From the NCBI RefSeq assembly GCF_900089605.1, contig NZ_LT594324.1:6386001-6450000 (forward strand): DNA of 64,000 nt, given 5' to 3'. This DNA is from Micromonospora narathiwatensis (GTDB lineage Bacteria; Actinomycetota; Actinomycetes; Mycobacteriales; Micromonosporaceae). The translations under genes and the position numbers were made by a program. Positions within the stretch are counted from its first letter, which is position 1, and each line of letters begins with the position of its first letter. Under the pieces are notes generated by a model, which was not told where the DNA came from, made no database searches, and was given only the letters and a program-made list of their open reading frames with translations. This document shows, in pieces, positions 16,958 to 25,895 of the stretch.

Positions 16958-16986
16958 TACGCTGGGGCGGCCGTCCGAACGGGGAG
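16958..16986 (+). promoter_or_regulatory. Promoter and ribosome binding site deciding a TTG start
   Basis: TACGCT (16958-16963) is a plausible -10. GGGGAG (16981-16986) lies 5 nt before TTG 16992 and marks that codon as the start of the MFS gene. Confidence 0.5.
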
Positions 16987-16991
16987 AATTC

Positions 16992-18386
16992 TTGCGTAAT
17001 CACCCGGCCGTCGTACTGGTGGCCGTCCTGCTGTCCACCCTCGCGTTGCCGGTCTCGCTGACCGGCGCCTCGGTCGCGCTGCCCGACATCGGGCGTGATC
17101 TGCACGCCGGGCTGGCCGGCGTCCAGTGGGTGGTGAACGGCTACAACGCCACCTTCGCCAGCTTCATGCTCGCCACCGGCGCGCTGGCCGACCTGTTCGG
17201 CCGCCGCCTGGTCTACGCCATCGGGGTGGCGGTCTTCGTGGCCGGCGGGCTGCTCGCCTCGGTCGCCGACAGCATCGTGCTGCTCGACATCGCCCGCGTC
17301 CTCGCCGGTGTCGGCGCGGCCGCCGCGGCGACCAGCGCCTCCGCGCTGCTCGCCGGGGCGTTCCACGGCCGGGCCCGGGCCCGCGTCTTCGGCGTCTTCG
17401 GTACGACCATCGGCGTCGGTCTCGCCTTCGGCCCGTCGATCGCCGGGCTGCTCATCGAAGGTTTCGGCTGGCGGGCGGTGTTCGCCGTACCGGCGCTGGC
17501 CACCGGCGCGGTGCTCGCCCTCGTCCCACTGCTGCCGGAGTCCCGCCAACCGCACCCCGGCCGGGTCGACTGGCCGGGCACCGTCTCGTTCACCGCCGCG
17601 CTGCTGCTGCTCATCTTCGGCTTCGTGCAGGGCCCCGACTACGGCTGGACCGCCCCGGTGATCCTCGTCGCGTTCGCCGCCGCGGCGGCCCTGCTGGTGC
17701 TCTTCGTGCGGGTGGAACGCCGCCGCGCCGAGCCGATGTTCGACCTGGCCCTGCTGGCGAGCCCCCGGTTCGTCGGCATCTGCCTGGCGGCGGCCACCAT
17801 CGTGGCGGTCCTGGTGCCGCTGCTGGTCTACCTGCCGTCGTACCTGACCACCGTGGTCGGGCTCAGCCCCGGCGCGGCCGGCGTCACGCTGATCCTGCTC
17901 ACCGCGCCGACCCTGGTGCTGCCGCTGCTCAGCGGGGCGATGACCCGGCTGGTCCCGGCCACCGCGGTCACCGTCGTGTCGGTGGCCGTGGTCGCCGTCG
18001 GCGCGGGCTGGGCCACCGTGGTCGGCCCGCACGCCGACGCCGTGACCCTGGCCGGGCCGCTGCTGACGATCGGCGTCGGGGTGGGACTGTCGATCGGGCT
18101 GCTGGACGCCATCGCGATCGGCAGCGTCGCGCCGACCCGGGCGGCCACCGGCGCCGGGATGATCAACACGGCGCGGCTGGCCAGCGAGACGGTGGCCATC
18201 GCCGTGGTCGGGGCGGTGCTGGCCAGCACCACCGGCGGCCGGCTGGCCGATCCCGGCTTCACCGGCGGGCTGCGTACGGTGCTGTGGTCGATGGCCGGGA
18301 TCGCGTCGGCTGCCGCCGTGACCGTCGCCGTGCTGGTCCGCCGCTCCCCGGCCCGCGCCGAACCGGAGCCGGTTCCCGTCGGTTGA
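16992..18386 (+). CDS. MFS drug exporter, DHA2-like (14 TM)
   Basis: The 464-residue product has about 14 hydrophobic segments and motif A GALADLFGRRLVYAIG plus motif C-like GVGAAAAATSASALLAG, typical of DHA2 proton-antiport drug exporters of actinomycetes (EmrB/QacA type). The start is taken as TTG 16992 behind a GGGGAG site, giving LRNHPAVVLVAVLLSTLALPVSLTG directly into helix 1. No regulator is adjacent; it is divergent from the ECF42 operon, with roughly 200 bp of shared upstream DNA. Substrate unknown. Confidence 0.87.
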   Translation: MRNHPAVVLVAVLLSTLALPVSLTGASVALPDIGRDLHAGLAGVQWVVNGYNATFASFMLATGALADLFGRRLVYAIGVAVFVAGGLLASVADSIVLLDIARVLAGVGAAAAATSASALLAGAFHGRARARVFGVFGTTIGVGLAFGPSIAGLLIEGFGWRAVFAVPALATGAVLALVPLLPESRQPHPGRVDWPGTVSFTAALLLLIFGFVQGPDYGWTAPVILVAFAAAAALLVLFVRVERRRAEPMFDLALLASPRFVGICLAAATIVAVLVPLLVYLPSYLTTVVGLSPGAAGVTLILLTAPTLVLPLLSGAMTRLVPATAVTVVSVAVVAVGAGWATVVGPHADAVTLAGPLLTIGVGVGLSIGLLDAIAIGSVAPTRAATGAGMINTARLASETVAIAVVGAVLASTTGGRLADPGFTGGLRTVLWSMAGIASAAAVTVAVLVRRSPARAEPEPVPVG

Positions 18387-18448
18387 CCGCAGCGGCGCGG
18401 GGTGTGGACCCGGGCCGAATCGGCGGGCACCGCCTATCCTGGCGCATC

Positions 18449-19537
18449 ATGACCGACACCGCGCAGCGCCTGGCCGGGATCCGGGGTGGCGTGCCGCCCC
18501 GGCGGCACAACGCCCGCACGATCGCCGCCCTGACCGGCAACCCGGGCTGCACCCGCCGGGCGGTGCTGGACAGCGCCGGGGTGGACAAGCCGAGGCTGGC
18601 CGAGCGGATCGGCTTCCCGGCCCGGTTCGGCCAGTCCCGGTTCGCCATCACCCGGGGCAACGCGTTCGAGGCCCAGGTCAAGGCCGACGGCGGGGTGGAG
18701 CTGCTGCGGCTGGTCGCGGAGCGGCTGGGCGTACCGGTGCCGGCGGGGGCGAGCTGGACGGACCTGGGCGGCGCGGACGACCTGCCGGACCGGCAGGAGC
18801 GGTCCCGAGCGGCGCTGACCGGCGGCGGCGACGGGCCGGCGTTGTTCGACCACCCGCTGCTCGCTCTGGAGGTGGCCGGCCGGCGGGTGCACCTGGAACC
18901 GGATCTGGTCGCCGCCCGGCTCGGCGGTCGGTTCCACGTGGTGGAGGTCAAGTCGTTCCCGGTGATCGACGGGCAGGCCGACCCGGCGAAGGTCGCCGCC
19001 GCCGCCATCCAGTCCGCCGTCTACGTGCTGGCGCTGCGCGAGCTGCTCGCCGCCGAGGGGCACGACCCGGACCTGGTGTCGCACGAGGTGGTGCTGGTCT
19101 GCCCGCGCGACTTCGCCAACCAGCCGGTGGCCAGCCTGCTCGACGTGCGCAAACAGTTGCTGGTGCTGCGCCGCCAACTCGACCGGATGGACCGGATCGA
19201 CGACCTGCTCGCCGACGTGCCGGCCGGTTTCACCGCCGACCTGACCGCCGACCCGGCGACCCTGACCGCCGCGCTGTCCACCGTGCCGGCCCGCTACGCG
19301 CCGGAGTGCCTGGCCGCCTGCGAGCTGGCGTACTTCTGCCGGCACGAGGCACGCGACCACACCACCGCGCTGGGCCGGCCGGTGCTGGAGGCGCTGGGCG
19401 GCATCGCCGAGATCGGGGAGGTGCTGGCGCTGGCCGACGGCCTCCGCGCCCCCGATCCGGAGCAGGCGGAGGCCGCCGCGCTGCTGCGCGCCGCCGCCCG
19501 GCTGCGCGCCGACGCCCTCGCCGGCAACCCCGCATGA
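18449..19537 (+). CDS. RecB/Cas4-like PD-(D/E)XK nuclease with Fe-S cysteines
   Basis: The 362-residue protein shows a PD-(D/E)XK core: RGNAFE (69-74), catalytic D152 in LEPDLV, E166-x-K168 in VVEVKSF, and the RecB-family Q188-x3-Y192 motif. Four cysteines, C34 and C287-x3-C291-x5-C297, are placed like the 4Fe-4S ligands of Cas4 and AddB (one N-terminal, three C-terminal). It is therefore predicted to be an iron-sulfur DNA exonuclease or endonuclease. No CRISPR array, helicase or cas1/cas2 is nearby. ATG 18449 lies 8 nt after a TATCCT box. It is coupled to the 512-residue gene downstream, of unknown function. Confidence 0.72.
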   Translation: MTDTAQRLAGIRGGVPPRRHNARTIAALTGNPGCTRRAVLDSAGVDKPRLAERIGFPARFGQSRFAITRGNAFEAQVKADGGVELLRLVAERLGVPVPAGASWTDLGGADDLPDRQERSRAALTGGGDGPALFDHPLLALEVAGRRVHLEPDLVAARLGGRFHVVEVKSFPVIDGQADPAKVAAAAIQSAVYVLALRELLAAEGHDPDLVSHEVVLVCPRDFANQPVASLLDVRKQLLVLRRQLDRMDRIDDLLADVPAGFTADLTADPATLTAALSTVPARYAPECLAACELAYFCRHEARDHTTALGRPVLEALGGIAEIGEVLALADGLRAPDPEQAEAAALLRAAARLRADALAGNPA

Positions 19538-19587
19538 GTACGCTCCGCCGGCCCGGCCGGCCCGTCCCGCCCCGGAGGTCCCGGTGA
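19534..19587 (+). CDS. 17-residue bridging ORF between nuclease and partner
   Basis: ATG 19534 overlaps the nuclease stop (ATGA) and the ORF ends with a TGA that overlaps the GTG start of the next gene (GTGA), so ribosomes could pass from one gene to the next without release. The peptide MSTLRRPGRPVPPRRSR shares its first five residues with the downstream protein (MSTLR), hinting at a short duplication of the start region. It may be a coupling ORF rather than a functional peptide. Confidence 0.3.
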   Translation: MSTLRRPGRPVPPRRSR

Positions 19588-21122
19588 GCACGCTGCGTGC
19601 CCTGGCCAAGGCGCGGGCGGTCGCCGCCGGGGTGGCCCAGCCGGTGGCCACCGTACGGCACCTGCATCTGTCGGACCGGCCGTTGGTGCTGGTGCCCCTG
19701 GCGATGGCGGGCGAGGCGAACGCCCCGCTCGCCGCCCTGGTCGGCGCCGCACCCGAGGAGGGGCGGCTGCTGGTCGTGCCGCAGCCCCGCAACCGCGACC
19801 AGCGGTTCGCGTTCGCCGCCGAGCTGGCCGCGATCGTGCTGCCCCACCTGGACTCGTTCCGTGGGGTCAGCGAGGCGGTGCCGGTCGACCGGGGTCGGGA
19901 CGTGCGGTACCGGTACGTCGACGCGCCGCAGCTGCTGGTGCCGAACCCGGCCGGGGTCACCTTCCTGCGGCTGTTCGGCCGGTCCACCCGGTTCCGCCGC
20001 CCGGACGGCGACTATCCGGTGCACCCGTCGGTGCCGCTGCTCGGCCGCTGGCTGACCTTCTTCGCCGAGCGCGCCGAGCATCCGGGCTCGGCGGCGCTGG
20101 TGGCGATGACCGAGGCGCTGACCCTGCACTGGGCGACCGGGCAGAGCGCGGTGGAGGACCTGCACCTGCCGGCGCTGCTCGGCTGGATCGACCCACCGGC
20201 CGGGTCGACCGGCGCCGAGGCGGCCGCCCGGGCCGAGGACCCGTCGATCTGCCCGCCCGCCGGACCGGCCACCGACCCGGACTTCGACAACCGCCGCCTC
20301 GCCGCGGCGATGGCCGCGTACGCCGGGACCGAGGACGACCCGGTCGCCCGCGCGGGCGCGTACGCGGAGCTGGCGCGGCTGCTGCGCGACCAGCTCGCGC
20401 CCACCTGGGAGCTGATGTGGCGCGGCGTGGGGCTGCTGCGCGCGCTGCCGCCCGGGGCCCGGGTGGCCGGCCGGTGGGACGGCGACAAGGACGCCTTCAC
20501 CGGGTACGCCGAGCACCTCGACGCCGGGGGCGGGCCGCAGCCACGCCGCGACGGGGCGGTGGCCGCGGCGGTCCGGCTGCACCGGCTGGAGCGGGCCCTC
20601 GCCTCGTACGCGGTGCAGCGCGCCTACGACGACCCGCTCGTGATGGCCGAGCACCGGCTGACCGGGGAGGCGTTCGTCGGCGACGTGACCCTGGCAGACC
20701 CGAAGCGGGTGGACGACTCGGGTAAACGGCCCGTGCTGCGCCCGCGGATCCAGGTGGTCACCACCGAGCCGGTGGCGGTGCCGGTCGGCGCGACGCTGTA
20801 CTCGCCGGCCCGCCCGGCCCAGAAGGCGAAGGTGGTCTTCCTGACCTCGGGCGCGGACGGCAAGACCGAGGTAGTGCTGGAGCTCTCCGGCGGGATGGGA
20901 CGCGGGCTGACCGCGCCGCCTGGCACCGTGCCGGAGGTGGGCGAGCGGCTCTGCCTCACCACCCTGTCGGACGCGTACCTGCCGGCCGGGAACTTCCCCG
21001 CCGCCGAGGAAACCCCGTGGACCCACGGCGGCCCGCCGGCCACCGCGTCCGAGGCGCCCGCCGCCCCGGACGGCGACCCGGCGGGAGGCGGTGCCGGCGA
21101 CCCGGCCGAGGAGTGGTCCTGA
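19584..21122 (+). CDS. Conserved protein of unknown function, partner of Cas4-like nuclease
   Basis: I do not recognise this 512-residue protein. It is soluble, with no signal peptide or membrane helix. Residues 1-330 look alpha-rich with several Arg-rich helices; residues about 350-470 look beta-rich (VVTTEPVAVPVGATLYSP, KAKVVFLTSGADGKTEVVLEL) and could be an OB- or SH3-like nucleic-acid module; the tail is Pro/Ala/Gly-rich and disordered. GTG 19584 has a GGAGG site. Co-operonic position beside a nuclease suggests a DNA-related role, but that is inference only. Confidence 0.6.
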   Translation: MSTLRALAKARAVAAGVAQPVATVRHLHLSDRPLVLVPLAMAGEANAPLAALVGAAPEEGRLLVVPQPRNRDQRFAFAAELAAIVLPHLDSFRGVSEAVPVDRGRDVRYRYVDAPQLLVPNPAGVTFLRLFGRSTRFRRPDGDYPVHPSVPLLGRWLTFFAERAEHPGSAALVAMTEALTLHWATGQSAVEDLHLPALLGWIDPPAGSTGAEAAARAEDPSICPPAGPATDPDFDNRRLAAAMAAYAGTEDDPVARAGAYAELARLLRDQLAPTWELMWRGVGLLRALPPGARVAGRWDGDKDAFTGYAEHLDAGGGPQPRRDGAVAAAVRLHRLERALASYAVQRAYDDPLVMAEHRLTGEAFVGDVTLADPKRVDDSGKRPVLRPRIQVVTTEPVAVPVGATLYSPARPAQKAKVVFLTSGADGKTEVVLELSGGMGRGLTAPPGTVPEVGERLCLTTLSDAYLPAGNFPAAEETPWTHGGPPATASEAPAAPDGDPAGGGAGDPAEEWS

Positions 21123-21293
21123 CCACGGCGCTGTCACGGCGCACGCGGGCGGCCCGACCGGCGGGCCACGGCGCCGCACGACGATCGGCTCTGGCGGCGG
21201 TACCAGGCGGTAGTTAGGCTTGCGCCGTTCGTCGTCCGCAACCGGTCCTCATCGTCGAGGTGCGCGTCTGGGAGAGAGCCGGAGCAGATCGTT

Positions 21294-23588
21294 GTGCCTC
21301 AGCAGGACGTGAGCCGCGCCGTGACGGCGGCGGCCCGTCGCCCGCTCTCCGGCCGCGTCGGGCTCGTCGCGGCCGCGCTCGTCGTACTCGTGGAAGCGAC
21401 CTGGCTGGTCGCCGGCCTGCCGGGCGCGGCCCTGGTCAGCGACCTCGGCGCGGTAACGCTGTCGAGTTGGGCGGCGCTGGTCTGCGCCCGGGTGGCCCGG
21501 CGGCATCCGCTGCCGCTGCGGCGGTTCTGGGCGCTGCTGACCGTGACCATGGCGCTCGCCGCGATCGGCCGGATCGTGTGGACCGTCGAGCGCCTGGGCA
21601 GGCACGAGCTGCCGCACACGCCGCTGGTCGGCGTGCTGTTCACCGCCGGGATCGTCACCGGCACGGCGGCGCTGCTCTGCTCGCTGGCCGCCCCGCGCAA
21701 CCTGGTCGGGCAGGCCCGGACCCTGCTCGACGGGGTGATCGTCGGGCTGGCCCTGATCCCGATCGGCTGGGTGGTGGTGTTCCGCGACATCGCCTCGGCC
21801 GACCTGGCCGACCCGCTGCGCACCTTCGGGCTGCTCTATCCGATGTTCGACCTGATGCAGCTCACCATCCTGGTGGCGGTGGCCGGGCCGTCGCGTCCGA
21901 TGTGGCGGGCGCTCACCCTGATCGGGGTCAGCCTCGGCATCCGGGCCACCGCCGACGCGGTCTACGTCTCACTCGTGGCGCACCACACCTACGCCCCCGG
22001 CCATCCGATCGACGTCTGGTGGCCGCTGAGCTACCTGCTGATCGGCGCCGCCGCCGGATATCCGCCGCCGGCCGGCTGGGACGACGGTGAGGAGAGCAGC
22101 GAGTCGCCGCTGCCGCCGTGGTGGCGGGTCGCCCTGCCGTACCTGCCGGTGGGCGGGGCGATCGTCGCCGTGGTGCTGTCCCGGCGGCCCACCGGGCAGA
22201 CCCCCCATTTGATCTTCGTCGGCATGATGGCGCTGCTCGGGGTGCTGGCGCTGCGGCAGGGCCTGGCCGCCAACGAGAACCTGCGGCTGGTCGCCCGGCT
22301 GCGCCGGCTGGCGTACTCCGACCAGCTCACCGGCCTGGCCAACCGGCTCACGTTCAACCGGCGGCTGCGGCGGGCGTTGCACGACGGCGGGCCGGTCGCC
22401 GTGCTGCTGCTCGACCTGGACGGCTTCAAGCAGGTCAACGACCGCTTCGGGCACGCCGCCGGGGACCGGCTGCTGACCACCATCGCGGAACGGATGCGGG
22501 ACGCCGTCGACGGCGACGGGATGATCGCCCGGCTCGGCGGTGACGAGTTCGCGGTGCTGGTCAGCGGCGACCGGCCGGTGGTGCCGGAGCGGCTCGCCGA
22601 GCGGCTGCTCGCCGCCCTCGAACCGTTGCCCGGCGAGGAGGACCTCGGCGTGCACCCGTCGGCGAGCATCGGCATAGCCGAGTACGGCCCGCAGCACACC
22701 TCCTACACCGACCTGCTCCGCGACGCCGACATCGCCATGTACGCGGCGAAGGCGGCCGGCAAGTCGGCGTACCGGACCTGCACGCCGGGGCTGCGCGAGT
22801 CGGCGGTGAGCCGGGCCGAGCTGATCGCCGAGCTGCGCCGTGCGGTCGACGAGGGCCAGCTGCTGATGGAGTTCCAGCCGATCGTGGACCTGGCCACCGG
22901 CACGGTACGCAGCGCCGAGGCGCTGGTGCGCTGGCGGCATCCCCGGCTCGGGGTGCTTGCCCCGGCGCGGTTCCTGCCGCTGGCCGAGGAGACCGGGCTG
23001 ATCCTGGCCATCGACCGGTGGGTGATCCACCAGGCGTGCCGGGCCGCGGCGACCTGGCGGGCGTACGCGCCCGAGGTGACCGTCGCGGTCAACATCGCCG
23101 CCGCCCACGTGCGCCGCCCCGACCTGATCGCCACGGTCACCGAGGCGACCGCCGCGGCCGGTCTGGCACCCCGCGCGCTCACCCTCGAACTGACCGAGTC
23201 GGCGCTGATCGACGGCAGCGAGGCGGTGCTGGAGCGGCTGCACCAGCTACGCGAGCTGGGCGTACGGATCGCCATCGACGACTTCGGCACCGGCTACTCG
23301 TCGCTGAGCTACCTGCACCGCATCCCGGCCACCGAGCTGAAGATCGACCGGTCCTTCGTGTCCCGGTTGGACGCCGGCGACCCGCGGGCGTACGCCACGG
23401 TGGAGATGGTCAACCGGCTGGCCGGCGCGTTCGACCTGGCGGTGGTGGCCGAGGGGGTGGAGACCGGGACCCAGCACGCGGCGGTCGCCGCGATCGGCTG
23501 CCTGCACGGCCAGGGCTGGCGGTACGGCCGCCCGGCCGGCCTGTCCGAGCTGCTGACCACGCTGACCCCGATCGATGTACCCCGCTGA
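21294..23588 (+). CDS. Membrane GGDEF-EAL protein (cyclic di-GMP turnover)
   Basis: The 764-residue product has about eight to nine N-terminal membrane helices (to about residue 335), a GGDEF domain with an intact RLGGDEF motif (about 413) and an EAL domain with EALVRW (about 541), ELTES and DDFGTGYSS (about 661). Both catalytic signatures look intact, so it could make and degrade cyclic di-GMP; in Streptomyces such composite proteins (RmdA/RmdB type) are membrane-bound and influence development. GTG 21294 is the start; a TAGGCT box at 21216-21221 may be its promoter. It is monocistronic. Confidence 0.92.
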   Translation: MPQQDVSRAVTAAARRPLSGRVGLVAAALVVLVEATWLVAGLPGAALVSDLGAVTLSSWAALVCARVARRHPLPLRRFWALLTVTMALAAIGRIVWTVERLGRHELPHTPLVGVLFTAGIVTGTAALLCSLAAPRNLVGQARTLLDGVIVGLALIPIGWVVVFRDIASADLADPLRTFGLLYPMFDLMQLTILVAVAGPSRPMWRALTLIGVSLGIRATADAVYVSLVAHHTYAPGHPIDVWWPLSYLLIGAAAGYPPPAGWDDGEESSESPLPPWWRVALPYLPVGGAIVAVVLSRRPTGQTPHLIFVGMMALLGVLALRQGLAANENLRLVARLRRLAYSDQLTGLANRLTFNRRLRRALHDGGPVAVLLLDLDGFKQVNDRFGHAAGDRLLTTIAERMRDAVDGDGMIARLGGDEFAVLVSGDRPVVPERLAERLLAALEPLPGEEDLGVHPSASIGIAEYGPQHTSYTDLLRDADIAMYAAKAAGKSAYRTCTPGLRESAVSRAELIAELRRAVDEGQLLMEFQPIVDLATGTVRSAEALVRWRHPRLGVLAPARFLPLAEETGLILAIDRWVIHQACRAAATWRAYAPEVTVAVNIAAAHVRRPDLIATVTEATAAAGLAPRALTLELTESALIDGSEAVLERLHQLRELGVRIAIDDFGTGYSSLSYLHRIPATELKIDRSFVSRLDAGDPRAYATVEMVNRLAGAFDLAVVAEGVETGTQHAAVAAIGCLHGQGWRYGRPAGLSELLTTLTPIDVPR

Positions 23589-23714
23589 CCGGCCCGGCCG
23601 ACGGGGGTCGAAAGTCCCGGGCGGGACAGGGGGTTCGGCCCTGATCTAGGGTGGCGGGAGCAGCGACGATTTAACTGTCACCGAGTAGAGATCACCTTCC
23701 ACCCAGGAGCAGTC

Positions 23715-24353
23715 ATGAAGCGTCGGACCTTGGATCTGCTGTTCAGCATCGGCGGGTTGGGCCTCGCGGTCCTGCTGCTTGTCGTGGGCATTGTGCTGAC
23801 CACGAACGCCAACTTCGCCAACAGCTACGTGCACGACCAGCTCGCTGAGCAGCACATCACCTTCAAGCCGGCCGACCAGCTGAGCGACGAGGAGAAGAAG
23901 TCGGACTGCCTGCGCGAGTACGCCGGCAAGGCGATGACCACCGGCAAGCAGGCCGAGTGCTACGCCAACGACTTCATCGGGCTGCACCTGAAGGCGATCA
24001 GCGGCGGCAAGACGTACGCCGAGCTGGGTACGCCGGAGTCGGCGCTGAAGGCGCAGGTCGCCGAGGCCGAGAAGAACAACGCGGCGAACCTGGACGACCT
24101 GAAGCAGCAGCTCGCCCAGGCCAGCGCCCAGCGGGAGACCGTGTTCAAGGGCGAGTCGCTGCGCGGCATGCTGCTGACCTCGTACGGCTTCAGCGAGTTC
24201 GGTCGCAAGGCCGAGCAGGGCGCGCTGGCCATGTACCTCGGCGCGGCGCTGCTCCTGCTGCTGTCGATCGCCGGTCTGATCCACGCCTTCCGCACCCCGG
24301 CCAGCGAGGCGTTCGCCGCCCCGGAGAAGAAGCGGGAGCCGATCGACGCCTGA
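23715..24353 (+). CDS. Two-TM membrane protein with extracytoplasmic coiled coil
   Basis: The 212-residue product has a membrane helix at about 9-30, an extracytoplasmic region with a Lys/Glu/Gln-rich coiled coil (KAQVAEAEKNNAANLDDLKQQLAQASAQRE, about 112-141) and a second helix at about 173-193. Two cysteines (SDCLREYAG, QAECYAND) could form a disulfide. No function is known to me. ATG 23715 follows an AGGAG site; TAGGGT at 23647-23652 is a likely -10, leaving a roughly 55-nt leader. A very strong hairpin terminator follows. Confidence 0.7.
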   Translation: MKRRTLDLLFSIGGLGLAVLLLVVGIVLTTNANFANSYVHDQLAEQHITFKPADQLSDEEKKSDCLREYAGKAMTTGKQAECYANDFIGLHLKAISGGKTYAELGTPESALKAQVAEAEKNNAANLDDLKQQLAQASAQRETVFKGESLRGMLLTSYGFSEFGRKAEQGALAMYLGAALLLLLSIAGLIHAFRTPASEAFAAPEKKREPIDA

Positions 24354-24372
24354 CCCGCTCCGCGCCGGGCCC

Positions 24373-24421
24373 GACCGCCCCCGGTCTCCGCCGCCCCCCG
24401 AGGCGGAGACCGGGGGCGGTC
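24373..24421 (+). terminator. Strong intrinsic terminator (20-bp perfect stem)
   Basis: The 20-nt arm 24373-24392 (beginning GACCGCCCCCGG) pairs perfectly with 24402-24421 around a 9-nt loop and is followed by ACCTTTT. Confidence 0.9.
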
Positions 24422-24465
24422 ACCTTTTCCGGCACACGATCGCCGGGCTGGTCGCAGAATCGGGC

Positions 24466-24487
24466 TTGACCCTCACGCCGCGGGAGG
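24466..24487 (+). promoter_or_regulatory. MerR-type operator upstream of the TipA-like gene
   Basis: TTGAC (24466-24470) abuts the dyad CCTCACGCCGCGGGAGG (24471-24487), resembling the long-spacer promoters activated by MerR/TipA regulators. It suggests autoregulation of the gene starting at 24518. Confidence 0.5.
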
Positions 24488-24517
24488 CGGGAGCCTTGGT
24501 CGCGGAAGGGAGGGAAC

Positions 24518-25276
24518 ATGGCGTACACGGTGGGTCAGGTGGCGCGGGCGGCCCGGGTGACGGTCCGAACGCTGCACCACTACGACGAGATCGGGCTGCT
24601 GTCGCCCAGCGGGCGTACCCCGGCCGGCTACCGCCGCTACTGCGACGCGGACCTGGAGCGGTTGCAGCTCGTCCGCGCCTACCGTGAGCTGGGGTTCCCG
24701 CTGGAGGAGATCGCCACGATCCTGGACGACCCGCAGGCGGACCCGGTGGCGCACCTGCGCCGGCAGCATGAGCTGCTCACCGGCCGGATCGGCAAGCTGC
24801 AGGAGATGGTCGCGGCGATCGAACTCGCGATGGAGGCGAGACGGATGAACATCGGGCTCACGCCGCAGGAGCGGTTCGAGGTGTTCGGGGACTTCGACCC
24901 GGAGGCGCACGCCGAGGAGGCGGAGCGGCGATGGGGCGGCACGGAGGCGTACCGGCAGTCGGCCGAGCGGGTCGGCCGCTACGGCAAGGAGGACTGGCAG
25001 CGCAACCGGGCGGAGAACGAGGACTGGGGTCGGCGGCTCGCCGAGCTGATGGCCTCGGGCGTCCCGGCGGACAGCCCGGAGGCGATGTCGCTGGCCGAGG
25101 AGCACCGGCGGCTGATCAGCCGGTGGTTCTACGACTGCTCGTACGAGATCCACACCGGGCTGGCGGACATGTACGTCGCCGATCCGCGCTTCACGGCGTA
25201 CTACGAGCGGATCCGGCCGGGGATGGCCGCGTACCTGAACGAGGCGATCCACGCGAACGCGATCAACCGGGCCTGA
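24518..25276 (+). CDS. MerR-family regulator with TipAS effector domain
   Basis: The 252-residue product has an N-terminal MerR helix-turn-helix (YTVGQVARAARVTVRTLHHYDEIGLL), a dimerisation coiled coil (to about residue 110) and a C-terminal TipAS domain (HEE..RWGGTEAY-like EEAERRWGGTEAYRQSAERV...W). TipAL of Streptomyces binds thiopeptide antibiotics through this domain and activates multidrug-resistance genes. A GGGAGG site precedes ATG 24518. No obvious target gene is in the operon; it overlaps the convergent kinase gene by 14 nt. Confidence 0.9.
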   Translation: MAYTVGQVARAARVTVRTLHHYDEIGLLSPSGRTPAGYRRYCDADLERLQLVRAYRELGFPLEEIATILDDPQADPVAHLRRQHELLTGRIGKLQEMVAAIELAMEARRMNIGLTPQERFEVFGDFDPEAHAEEAERRWGGTEAYRQSAERVGRYGKEDWQRNRAENEDWGRRLAELMASGVPADSPEAMSLAEEHRRLISRWFYDCSYEIHTGLADMYVADPRFTAYYERIRPGMAAYLNEAIHANAINRA

Positions 25277-25757
25277 CCCGGTCGGAATGCCGTCCGGTGA
25301 GGGCTTCGAGTCGCTGGACGACGGTCTCGATGGGTGCCGAGGTGTCGATCTCGACGGTGGCGGTGGCCCGCAGCCGGGGTTCGACGGTGGCGAGGTGCCG
25401 CAGGATGGCGGCACGCTCGTCGGGCCGTTTGCCGTACGGGTTGTTCGTCCGGCTGGCGATGCGGGCCAGCAGCACGTCGGCGGGGGCGCTGAGCAGGACG
25501 ACGTGGTCGAACTGCGGATAGAAGCGGCCCTGGTTGCTCTTGCAGCCGGCCACGAACAGGCTGCCGCCGTCGTGGCCGGCCAGCAGGTCGGCGATGGCCT
25601 GCTCGCGCCAGATCCAGTCCGGGGATCCGTCGGGCAGCCGCACCCAGTGGCTCCACCGGTCGGTGTCGGTGTCGACGGTGCGATGCCCGCGTGCGGCGAG
25701 GATCTGCAGCGCGGTCGATTTGCCGGTGCCCGACATCCCGGTGACCAGGACCTTCAT
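25263..25757 (-). CDS. P-loop nucleotide kinase-like ATPase
   Basis: The 164-residue protein has a Walker A GMSGTGKST (residues 7-15) and a shikimate/adenylate kinase-like outline, with DTDTDRWSHW after the P-loop and an arginine-rich lid-like ARIASRTNNPYGKRPDER. Substrate is unknown. A TAGGCT box lies 6 nt before ATG 25757. It is convergent with, and overlaps by 14 nt, the TipA-like gene. Confidence 0.78.
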   Translation of the reverse strand: MKVLVTGMSGTGKSTALQILAARGHRTVDTDTDRWSHWVRLPDGSPDWIWREQAIADLLAGHDGGSLFVAGCKSNQGRFYPQFDHVVLLSAPADVLLARIASRTNNPYGKRPDERAAILRHLATVEPRLRATATVEIDTSAPIETVVQRLEALTGRHSDRVRPG

Positions 25758-25769
25758 GCCGTGAGCCTA
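25757..25769 (-). promoter_or_regulatory. Leaderless promoter of the P-loop kinase gene
   Basis: TAGGCT on the minus strand (25769-25764) precedes ATG 25757 by 6 nt. Confidence 0.55.
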
Positions 25770-25895
25770 GGGGGTGGTCGTGCGACATCTGGGGTTCGAC
25801 GCCTTCGAGCTGAGTCGTCGGTGATATCGCTGGCCGGTCCCTGCTCGGCCGGGACGTGCCTGCGGGTCGGGTGGCGCCGTTTCGGCGACAGCCAC

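Noticed and set aside
18449..19537. A true Cas4 of a CRISPR system
   Set aside because: No repeats, cas1, cas2 or effector genes are in the window, and the protein is longer than typical Cas4.
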